DNA of 64,000 nucleotides from assembly GCA_027924645.1 (NCBI GenBank), contig BSBN01000809.1:49134001-49198000 (forward strand), written 5' to 3'. The notes below the pieces were generated by a model. The model had not been told where the DNA came from. It made no database searches and saw only the letters and a list, made by a program, of their open reading frames with translations. This DNA comes from Cunninghamia lanceolata (Eukaryota; Streptophyta; Pinopsida; Cupressales; Cupressaceae). Every line of letters starts with the position of its first letter. Position 1 is the first letter of the stretch. Shown piece after piece: positions 24,823 through 34,873 of this stretch. The translations under genes and the position numbers were made by a program.

Positions 24823-24990
24823 TAGAATTTTGGCAAATAAATGACTACGTGACTAAAACGTTTAGTCATGACAACTAAAAATGATTAAATTCTAGTCATT
24901 TTTTACAACACATCTATCAATGACTAAATAAATAACTAATTTGATGGTGGGTAAAAAACACAAATATAAATGACTAAATAATTAGTCACA
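24823..24990. repeat. TGACTAAA/TTTAGTCA cluster, possible CACTA-type element end
   Basis: Begins with ACTAGTAGAATTTTGGC, which resembles the CACTAGTAGAAA termini of some CACTA transposons. It then holds at least seven TGACTAA or TTAGTCA words in both orientations, like subterminal transposase-binding repeats. No second terminus or transposase was found, so this is tentative. It lies at the 5' side of the minus-strand gene at 23044-24822. Confidence 0.3.
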
Positions 24991-25365
24991 CAAATAAAAA
25001 TTAGAGAGAGAGGGAAATTAAAATAATATTTTGAATTGGAAAGAGAGGGAAATATTTTCAATGAAAAATAATTCAAACAAAAGAAACCCATGCATCATCC
25101 TAAACTGATCAAGAATTGACAGAGAAGAGTCATGGCTCTTCACTTTGTAATTCCTAATACTCTCAAAGACTTGGAAGATGTGCCGAATGAAGAAGACCGC
25201 CTCTACACTCAAGACATTTTTGAATTGGACGCGTTGTACAGGGGTTGAATTAGACGTGCTCAAAAATAGGTAAGGCTCATTGATGTCCCTCTTTTTGCAT
25301 TGATGAATTGGAACACAATCACTTGAAGATGTTAATTTTATTTTATTTTGTTAAATCATGTATTG

Positions 25366-25473
25366 GGTGGACCCATTTTAGGGGATTTCCCAGAAGTGAT
25401 AGAAGAGTTTCTAGAGAAGGGCATTTCCAGATGCATTGCATTCAATCATCGAGGAACCTTACTAGCAAGTCTG
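25366..25473 (+). pseudogene. Fragment of an RbBP5-like (COMPASS H3K4 methyltransferase subunit) gene
   Basis: The reading GPILGDFPEVIEEFLEKGIS, followed by CIAFNHRGTLLAS, matches the N-terminal conserved segment of plant RBBP5-LIKE WD40 proteins (the GDFPEVIEEYLEHG ... CIAFNRRGTLLA region known for the family). The match ends where the WD repeat should continue, and the downstream reading is unrelated. RbBP5 is a scaffold of nuclear H3K4 methyltransferase complexes. With only about 35 residues and no flanking exons seen, this is a captured or left-over exon piece. Confidence 0.7.
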
Positions 25474-28180
25474 GTATTCATGCATTTTTTAAACTATAAG
25501 CTATATTCAACTAACGTTTATTCAGATGGAGCCATTAACAATTAATGAACCCTCCAAATGATTACAAGGTTAGCAAAGGTCATGTTCAAGGCATGATACC
25601 CTTCTTATTTTTATGCATGGTAGGGGAGAGTAGAAGGTAGGTGTTTAGGGTTGATACTCATGGTTTCTATGCATTCAGAAGGTCTCAAGAGAATAAGTTT
25701 TACGTGGATTAAGGTTTGAAGACCTTATAGGCTCTATACTTTCAAGATTAAGTTGCAAATTCCATGAAGATCATAAGAAATCATTCAAGGATTCATAAAG
25801 AAACTTGAATCAAAGCCAAGAAGTGTTTGAGGTTTTCCATGAAAAGGAAAACTATAGATCTTTAGAGTAGGGTTAAAGATGATGGTCTCTCAAATGCCTT
25901 AAAATCTTGTCAAAGCTTTTTCAAGACCACAAGAACAGTCACAATCTTATTGAGTTTTGACAGTGAAGGATCATGGTTAAAATGTAGGAATCACTACAAT
26001 AAAGGTTTTACAATGAGATAAAAGAGGATCTATAGTGTTACAGTGTTTAGAACTTATTGAAGGGTTTCTCAATCATCTACCAGCTTGTGGAAGTGTTTGA
26101 GGTTAGCAAGAAGAGATTTCAAAGAACCTAGTAGGTCTACAAGAGTTTAGTCAGGTCTATGGTCAGTATAGTAGAGCTTCAAAGCCTTCACAAGTCACAA
26201 TAGGCTTGCACCATACAGAGTCTTCACTTTAATGAAGATCCATGAAAACCTTGAAGGATCTTTATAGGTTATCATGAGTATGGCATGTTTAGGAGACTAT
26301 ATAAAACACTGTCAAAGAAGTTTGAGGTTTGTTATTGTCCTTTGAGCCCTGTCAAGGGTTGAAGAACCTTATCAAGGGTCTGTGATTATTGTAAGGGTTT
26401 GCTAGTCCTCATAAAGTTCTACGAAAGTATTGATAGGGATAAAATTATGTTATAAAAGATAGAGGTAGTGATTTATGTGATCAAATTGGAAAGGAAAATA
26501 ATATTCATATGAAGGTAGTGGGTATAGGTTCAGGCCTGCATCAAGCCTTATAAAATCATATTCACAACCTACAAGATTATGTGCACTTTAAGCTCTACCT
26601 GGTTATTAGGATTCTCTAAAAATCATCTTTTGAAGGTGCATGTGTCTTTGAATAAGTTATGTAGGAATATGATGACTTCCTAACCCCTTAAAAGGCTCTG
26701 AGGTTTTAAAAAATCATACAATACCATGGAGCGAATGTCAAACTTATAAAACCCTATATGGTCCTGCAAGGAGAGTAGAGATGTTCTAAAACCCTATGAA
26801 ACTCTCTAAAGCTATTAAAAAGGAATGAATGCTATCTAATACTGTTGAAGACCTACCATATTTCAAACAAGTTGTGAAAATAGTGAAAAAACAAGCATAC
26901 ACAAAGGGATCAAGGGCACCACTATCACCTACAAAGCTATGACTATCTATCATTGGATCATAATGTATTCTACAGGCTTTAATGATTCATGGAAACTCAA
27001 AAAGGATGTATAGGTCCATCAAAGATCTCTAGAAGTTGTAAGACCAATATAAAGATCTACAAGAGGAATAAAGGGCTATAATTCTATGAAGACCTCAAGG
27101 AATTAGTATAAGCTTGTCATGAGGTGTTGATGACCTGCAAAGGTTTGTTACTATATGAAACCTACAAGGACTCTATCAAGAAAATGAAGCTTACACATCA
27201 TGAATGACTATTGAAAAGAGGTCTGCACAAGTGTCACAAAGGTCTGTATAGTGATTATGAAGATCCATGAGGCATTTAAGGGATCAATGACTTGTGAAGA
27301 GGTCTATGTGGCCATTTAAAGGTCCCTTCATAGGTTTTATTTTCACGAATACCCAATGATCTGAACAAGAAGAGAACCTACCTGATAGTCTGAGGTCTTA
27401 AAAGATAGTGACAAAGTTTTGACATGGTGAAAAGACATAGTGGAATCAACACCAAAGCATCAAAATTAGTGATGGGATCACAAAGGATTGTGAGGAAAGA
27501 TGCAAATGTTATTTAAGAAGTATTTGCAAACTGTTAGAGGTTTGCACCAGTATTTGCAAGCTTGTGAAACCTAAAGTCAATGTTAGACCTTCTTCAAAGA
27601 CTGTGCAGTGATGGTTTTATTGTAAGATTCCTAGGTTTAGTGTATACATAGGGTAGTATAAAGATTAGGCATGGTGTAAAATATGGTTTGAATGTCTCTA
27701 TTTGTTCTACAAGCCCTATACTAACCATTCACTATTTGAATTAAGGGTCTATAAGTCTATCATTGCAAGGTCTGAATATAAAGTATGAAATCAAGAGCTA
27801 AGGGTGCAGTTTTGTGAGAGCAAGGTATGGTGGATTGTGAAGATATCTAAATAGGATATAGGACATGTACCCACTGTCTAAGGGTCTATCATACATGAGG
27901 GGCCTATTTTGAGCCTTCTTAGAATCCACTGTAAGTTGGCAGTACCAGTGTTGAATCTACATTGAACATGCTACAGGTCTAATAGGTGTGTTATAAGATC
28001 TATGAATTATTCAAAGACTCTTCATGAAGCCATGACAAGCATACTACAGGGAGAAAGAAACCTAGTTAGAGATGGAGAATGCAACAAATGGGTAAGTCAC
28101 AAACAGGTCAGGGCACTTGTTATGGGATAGTGTTATTGTTGCTATCAAAGAGGGAATAAAGACTCCATCAAGAGAAAGAA
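25474..28180. other. 2.7 kb without genes; plus strand full of AAGGTCT/GAAGATC-like words
   Basis: No frame of useful length. The plus strand is purine-rich, and short words such as AGGTCTAT, GAAGATC, CATGAAG and AAGGGTC recur at irregular spacing, which gives a worn-repeat look. I could not define a unit. Confidence 0.35.
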
Positions 28181-28399
28181 GAATGTACTCAGAGATCATG
28201 GAGTTCATGAAGACCAAAGGTGTAATAGTCCCAAGTTGAAATACACATTGTGGATTTCAACCAAGGAGCAACAGGAAAAGGAAATCTTTCTTTTATGCTA
28301 AAGATGTGACTAATCACTTCTGAGGGCTTATTCAAACCTGAAATACATATCAAAACACCTACATGAGTCTTTAATGCAAAGCAAGTGGATTGAAGAAGC

Positions 28400-28783
28400 A
28401 TGGAATGGTTATTTAATGAGCAGTTTAAAATCCTAAAAGGATCCAATATTTTCCCCATGTCCTCAAAGAATCCAAACAATTTCAAACTCTTGAAAACATG
28501 CCCTATTATCATGCAAATGGCAATTGGGATGAGTAAGTGCAGTTATGAGAACATTAGAGATACTTTGACCATCATGCAAGCATCTAGGAGAGTGGAGACT
28601 ATTGTTGGAGAACTTCTAGGATCCTTTTCAGTTAATGAAGTTGGAAAAGTCAAATACATCTCTTTTCTATGCCTTGGTAAAGCTTTTGGAGGGAGAAAAA
28701 AAGGAAACAAGTTTCAGCGCCCAAAGGAAGGTTTTAGCAAGTTTTTTAATGCCAATTTTGTATTTATTTTTGGAAGAACATAA
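28400..28783 (+). other. Isolated 127-codon open frame, unrecognised
   Basis: Opens MEWLFNEQFKILKGSNIFPM and ends in a basic, Phe-rich tail (GGRKKGNKF). No family is recognised and no splice or promoter context was found. Probably chance or a gene relic. Confidence 0.15.
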
Positions 28784-29395
28784 CTCTACATTCTCTCCAA
28801 ACTATTGGATTTGAAAGGGGATGCCTTATAACACAACAAGATAGTATTATTCTCTACCTTTATTGTGTTGTGATAAAACTATTTATCCTTGATTTGTAGT
28901 CATATTTCCTTACCTTTATGTAGGAATACATTCATTTGTAGGTTAGTCTATATTTTCATCAAGTTCATGCAAGATTCAGTTGTGAAGTTTCACCATTTGA
29001 GTTCCTATGAAGCTATTTGCTAATCCTTTTGAATATTGTCATAACTTTTAAGCCCCCCTATGAAATACTTTTGCAAAAGTATGTCAAATTGTGAGTTGTG
29101 CATGGTGTGTTGGTATCTTTAATCATCTTGTGTATGCTTAGGCAAGTATAGGTCATCAAACATTCAAGTGTATCACCTCATTTTCAATCTTTAGGTTTAG
29201 TCTTGTGCTTAGTTTCTATCCCTTTTCCTTATTGCAGTAGTAGAGGAGAGTTAGTTTCAAGTGTTACACTAGGGGAACCAACCCACTTTGGAGATTCACT
29301 CCAACTATTAGGTCACCCACAACCTAGGAGTGTATTAATTTTGTCAGTTGGAAGGAAATTCACCACACCACTCTTGAAAGAGTGCATTTCATCTT
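28784..29395. other. No gene seen
   Basis: AT-rich sequence between the isolated frame and the Copia relic. Nothing is supported. Confidence 0.4.
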
Positions 29396-29810
29396 GACAA
29401 CAGGGAGTAACCCTTGGCCACTAGTCTAGCCTTGTACCTCTCTAATTGACCATTTGCTCTAATTTTCTTCTTGTACACCCATTTGCAACCAATGAGATTT
29501 CTTCCCTCGAGCAAACTTACAAGATCTTAGGTGACATATGTCCAAGGCCATCACTCCTCCTACATGGCTTACTTCCAAGACTCACTATCCTTCAAAGAGA
29601 GAGCCTCGTTGAAAGATCTTGATTCATCATTAGTACATAACAAATTAAATACACAACAAAAATATGGTGGGCTATACCTATCAATTGAATTTTATTGTCT
29701 TATGGATCATCTCAAAGGTGGAGTAAGAGAATATTTCTCTTCATCTACATGCTCATCTTTCTTAGAACTCTCACACGAATCCTCTTCTTCCACTCCATCA
29801 CTCTAATCTA
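29396..29810 (-). pseudogene. Ty1/Copia reverse-transcriptase relic
   Basis: On the minus strand, 29400-29560 reads EGRNLIGCKWVYKKKIRANG and then ERYKARLVAKGYS, the conserved start of Copia RT. It is preceded by LKDSESWK and WTYVT-like text (equivalent to the usual SWK.AM..E...W.LV), with stops at three or more positions. Upstream (29600-29800) is the Ser/Glu-rich integrase-RT linker style. The rest of RT is missing. In a live element this enzyme copies RNA to DNA. Confidence 0.75.
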
Positions 29811-31690
29811 CCTTTTGAACGACAATATCAAGTGATTGCATTCCTGCCTTCAAGGCAGTGAAGGTTCATTCCTGCCTACAATTTGTATGATTGTTCTCTA
29901 ACTTCTTAAGTTTTGCCCCTATTGTACTTTCCGTCATCATACTAAGGATTATCCTACTTGTATTTAAGACTACACTCAACTTGACATTTTCATCGTCCTT
30001 TGTCATTTGCAACCTTATCATCACCAATCTACCCTTTGGTCTTCTGTGACTGAGTTCTCTATTGTTGCCAAACTATCCCTTTTGTTCATTGCAGAAGACT
30101 TCTCTTATGATGATTGTCTTTTTTAAATTGTCATGGAAAGCCTCTTTAGTCTTCCCCTTTTATTGAATCACCATGGTCTTAGAACAAGTCTTCAAATCTA
30201 CCTCCTTTGACTATGCTCCACTATGACTCATGTTCTCATAAATGATTGTGGAATGGCTATCCTTATTTTTTATGCTTTTAATCAGAAAATATTGTCATAT
30301 AATACCAATATCTTTTCCATTCCATACATAAAACTTTCATTTGAAAGGACTGTCCTTGATATGTTGTCCTTATCCTATGTTCTTGTAAAGAACTCATCAT
30401 TGTTTTAAAGAACTCATTTTGATGAAAAAACTACTTATGAATACTGCATACTTTGCAAACTCTACTCTTTTTGTGCATGTATGAAAAATATTGGTCAACT
30501 GCCTCATAACTACCATGGAGTCACTACCCTTATTGAAGTTGATTGCCTTCTTGGTAACTGTAATAATATTGTAGATTTGAAATGTTGTGTCTTTAATTTA
30601 ATAATGACTGTGTACAAGTCTTTGTGGATTTCCTTTACTCTTATTTGCAGCCCTAAAGGTAGTTGATAGGTCTTTATTGACTGTAACCTTTATATGGTCC
30701 TTATTTAAGTTACTGGATCTATCATCACAGTCAAAAACTTATCATAGTCCTAAGAAACTTTATCACAATCCCTTACCTTACTCTTGGTGGCACACTTGAT
30801 TGCTATCTTCATAGTGAATGCACGGTAAATGGTATGCCTAATATAGTATTCTATTAATGATCAGTGACAATAGTTGGTATGATAGTGATAGTTTGTGATT
30901 CTCTAATTGTGACAGTTATGGTCTTATATTTCTTGCTTGTGATAGTGAAAAAGTGGCTTGCTAATGATAGTGGTTGCTTGTGATAGTGGTATGCATCTAC
31001 ATCCTTCTTTGATCGTTGGTTGCACATCATTGGTGTCAAAGGTAATGGTGTTTGTTGATGCAAGGTAAGTTTCAAAGGTGCTGATAAAAGTTGATGCAAG
31101 GTAAGGTACCTATACATATAAGTATGATAGAGTTGTTTCTTGATCATTCAGATATTCAGTGGAAGTGAGTATTGCTATTTATGCTTTAGAAAGTTGTAAG
31201 AGGTGTGATTGTATGATTACAAGAGATACAAGGTTGGGACATGTCATGTTTTGATATGATCAAAGGTGAATAGAACTAATTTGACAAGTTTCCCTTGGCA
31301 TGTAATGAAACAAAATTACGCATGTGCAGAGGTCTACCAAAACCTAAGCTTATAGTTGTAGATGCAATGCTTGTTAAGTTGACTCACACAATATTTTTGT
31401 TCCAGTTAGTTGTAGTTGTGATTCTTGGTGTTGCTGGGAATGCTTTGAAGGCTTTTGAGGCATGGAAGGTATGTCACTATTCTTCAATTATTAGGATTTA
31501 GTTGTTTATGGAGCTTGTTATGGGTTTGTAGATAATCCTTTGCAATTAAGTATCAAGAGATTGGTTTTTTTAGATCCCCTTGGCCATAAACCTAATGCTC
31601 TATTATAAATTTTCTTCCCATTATTAACTGGTAATTGCAATCTTCTATACTCCTATTCTTGACCACATATTTTCTCTTGGCTTTCTAGAG
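29811..31690. other. Gene-poor stretch with one possible orphan exon
   Basis: Mostly AT-rich with GTGATAGTG-type short repeats at 30880-31000. One 63-bp segment (31406-31468) has an acceptor TTGTTCCAG, a donor AAG-GTATGT and an open 21-codon phase-0 reading (LVVVVILGVAGNALKAFEAW). It is a plausible exon whose gene I cannot name. Confidence 0.3.
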
Positions 31691-31695
31691 CATTT

Positions 31696-32211
31696 TCACC
31701 TAGCAAAGGTTGTGCAGTCTAGCTTTACACTTGCCAATTGCATTTGCTTGAGAGTTTCTAGAGAATTTTCAAAAAATCCAATTTGTGTGTATTGTGCAAT
31801 CATTGCAATCCATGAGACCACATTTTTTTGAGGCATTCTATCAAATAGTTCATGTGCCTTGTCCATGGTTCCACATTTTGCATACATGTCTACTAGGGCA
31901 GTTGCAACTACAACAAATGAAAAAATTCCTCTATCCTTCATGCTTTGATGGATGTCCATACCCTGTTCTAAAGCTCCCATTTTGGCACAGGTAGGGAGGA
32001 TGCTGGCAAAGGTTGTGAAGTTTGGCTTTACACCTGCCAATTCCATTTGCTTGAAAGTTTTTAATTTCTTCTCAAAAAGTTCAATTTGTGCATATCCTGC
32101 AATCATTGCAGTCCATGAGACCACATTTTGTTGAGGTGTTTTGTCAAACAGTTCACGTGCTTTGCCTATGTTTCCACATTTTACATACATGTCTACTAGG
32201 GCAATTGCCAC
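31696..32211 (-). pseudogene. PPR (PLS-class) fragment
   Basis: A 171-codon open stretch with about five PPR motifs: ALVDMYVKCGNIGKARELFD, NVVSWTAMIAGYAQIELFEK, KPNFTTFASILPTCAKMGAL, then a second ALVDMYAKCGTMDK round. It has no beginning and no end domain. It lies just downstream of the DYW pseudogene on the same strand, so it may be a duplicated piece of the same gene. Confidence 0.8.
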
Positions 32212-32255
32212 TATAACATATTACAAGCCTATTTTTTAGATTGCTTCATTTAGCA

Positions 32256-33776
32256 TCACCAATCATCTCCTCAAGAACATTGTCCCTGTTTAAAATGATG
32301 GAAACAGTTTGCATCTATCACAACATATTCTCTTGTAACAAACTTGGAGATAATTTTTTTTGTGTGGCAATCGACACATACTTGAAAGTTCTTACAAATC
32401 TAGAAGTTGTTCTAGGGGGTGTGTTTAACAAGCCAAATGCAATTGCCAACTTTTCACTATGGTGATAGAGATAATTATTTTTCCTCCTCTTCCACATCAT
32501 TTTGTAAATGTCCTGAATCTAGAGAATGCCCTCCCGCCTTCATCTCCCAAGCTAATTTCTCCAACTTTGCATAGATTCCGTGTCTGTGGATGTGATATGT
32601 CTCCCACACAAAAAGAATTTACCATTTTATGGCCTTCAATCCAACTACATCCAGGAATCTTTTCAACTCCTCTATCTTTCATCAATCTTCTTAACATTTG
32701 AACCTCACCCCACCTACCCACTTATGCATGGATGTTTCAAAGAAAAGCATAAGTCACAGCATTTTTAGGGTCCAAATAAAAAAGTAGCGTCGATGTAAAT
32801 ACTCCTAACCCTACATTCATATGTGATGATCTACAGGCACCAAGAAAACACATCTTCACAACCATGACAAATTTAAATGACATCTTAATGATATAGTTTA
32901 GAGTGTCCTCAAGATAGCCAACATGAGCAAGAAGGTCAACCATGCACACATAATGATCAATTGTAGGTGTAATGCAATAAGGGTTACTAATCTAATTGAA
33001 GTATGTACAACCCTCATCCACTGAACCTGCATGGTTGCATGCACATACAACACAAGCAATGTTTACAATGTTAGGATATGTTCTAGAGTGCTTCATTAAT
33101 TCAAATATTTTAAGGGCATCCATGCAAAATCCATTTTGTGCATATCTTGCAATCATTGCATTCCAAGAGATGACATCTCTTTGAGCCATTCCATCAAATA
33201 GTTCATGTGCCTTATCTATACTTCCACATTTTGCATACATGTCTATCTGAAAAAAAATCCCCTTCAATTATGTTATGATGGATGTCCATACCCTATTCCA
33301 AAGATCCCATTTTGGCACAGGCAGGGAGTATGCTGGCAAAGGTTGTCGAATTTGGATTTACACCTACTAATTGCATTTGCTTGAAAGCTTCTAAAGCCTT
33401 TTCAACAAATCCATTTTGTGCATATCATGTAACCATTGCATTCCATGAGATGACATCTCTTTGAGGCATTCTTCCAAACAGTTCACATTCCTTGTCAATG
33501 CTTCCACATTTTCCATACATGTCTACTAGGTCATTTGAAACTACATCTGAAAAAATTCCTCTATCCATTACTTTTTGATGGATGTCCATACCTTGTTCCA
33601 ATGATCCCATTTTGGCATAGGCAGGAAGGATGCTAGCAAAGGTTGTGGAATTTGGATTTACACCTACCAATTGCATTTGCTTGAAAGTTTGTAAAGCCTT
33701 TCCATAGTCCAAAGAAGCTATTGCAACTGGAGAAGGCTATGAGAAGAAAGAGCAGGTGCCCCGAGGAGTTTCTCAC
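32256..33776 (-). pseudogene. DYW-type PPR pseudogene, 5' end cut by retrotransposon A
   Basis: In minus-strand order: PPR motifs at 33425-33776 (KALQTFKQMQLVGVNPNSTT) and 32992-33267; the E region at 32737-32949 (CMVDLLAHVGYLEDTLNYI, FLGACRSSHMN); the E+ region at 32497-32721 (IPGCSWIEGHK); and a DYW deaminase-like domain in shifted frames, with HSEKLAIAFGLLNTPP near 32450 (the zinc-binding H-x-E is kept), CVDCH near 32370, HHFKQGQCS and a final D-D-W then stop at 32256. The C-S-C of the last motif is C-S-stop. Such proteins perform C-to-U editing in organelles. Frameshifts near 32500 and 32730, stops, and truncation at 33776 by the LTR of element A show it is dead. Confidence 0.85.
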
Positions 33777-34500
33777 TGTGATAGGTAAAAATCAAGTTAA
33801 TGAGATCAAGCATATAATTGAAAACCTAATTCTACCACCATCAAAGAATTGAACCCAAGTGAAATCAAAAGCATACAATTTAAGAACAAAATTACTTAGA
33901 TTGTATGATTCCTTGTTTATGATGTGGATTGCTTCTCAACAATGAACAATTATGAAAATAAAAGATGCCATGATGGATGGATGATAGTGATAAGATGCTA
34001 GATGGATGCTAAAGTGCTTAGTATTCTCAAGATGATAATGTGGACGCTATATGAAAATGATAGATAGATGTAGTATGGAATGAAAGGGTGTTTATATAGA
34101 CCTCAACCAAAATCAATCAACGATGGAGATTTGGTGGCTATGTGAATGACTAAGATGAATTGATAATCATAGGTGAATGTGTAGATGACAAGTGGAGGGA
34201 AGATAAGATTTATGTGTGACCATGTACATAAAAAGTACTACATGTGAAAGATATTAAATAAAAGATGTAGTACCACACATGTTGGCTCATGAAGATAAAT
34301 GATAAGAGAAATTAATTAAATAAATAAAATTTATTTAATTGATTGGAAAGTGGGATTATGAAGGGAATTTTTAATTAAATAAATAAGATTTATTTAATTA
34401 AAATAGATAGAAATAGATAATTAAATAATTATAGATTATTTAATTATAGATTAGAAGAAGAAGAAAAATAGAAGAAATAGATAATGAATTAAATAAAATA
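33777..34500 (-). repeat. 3' LTR of element A, inner end deleted
   Basis: Starts TGTGATAGGT like the LTRs at 47061 and 63689 and follows them to about 34500. The inner end and the polypurine tract present in B are missing: the sequence jumps from an AATTAAATAAAA tract straight to CAATGTTTGTTAGAACG, which in B comes after the tract. The sense (minus-strand) TATA box TATATAA is at 34092-34098. Confidence 0.75.
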
Positions 34501-34758
34501 CAATGTTTGTTAGAACGTTGTGTCAAAGAAGATACGATAATTCACTCAATAAACATGGTGATGCCCAAGTGTAACTGGCAGGTGATGCCCCCTTGAGAGG
34601 TAAGTCAAGCTAATCAGGAAGGGGTGGGTTGGCTTGCGAGAAGATAAAAGGCTAAAAACAACGTTGACATGAAAGAAGGATAGGGTTGGGTGGGATGAAT
34701 GGGATGGTATAGAAGAAAATAGGCTTTAGTATAGAAGAATTAGGATATAGAAAGGGGG

Positions 34759-34764
34759 TATAAG
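34759..34764 (+). promoter_or_regulatory. TATA box for the antisense gene of element A
   Basis: TATAAG in the context GTATAAGTAGG. The same plus-strand context (CTATAAGTAGG) is kept in element B at 48080, and both are followed by AATAGGCTCATTTGTGCTC. This conservation between two otherwise diverged copies supports a real antisense promoter. Confidence 0.5.
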
Positions 34765-34873
34765 TAGGTCCCTCAAGGAAAATAGGCTCATTTGTGCTCA
34801 TTTGTGTTCAGTGCTTAGAGAGATCTAGAGCTCCCTAGAGTTTTGGTGCTTCGAGTGTTGGAGAGCTATCAGG

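Noticed and set aside
28220..28300. VEIHIVDFNQG reading on the plus strand, like the VHIID motif of GRAS proteins
   Set aside because: Followed by stops, without the Trp or other GRAS motifs; too short to support.
28189..28512. 107-codon minus-strand frame
   Set aside because: Overlaps the plus-strand frame at 28400, has no recognised domain and looks like chance.
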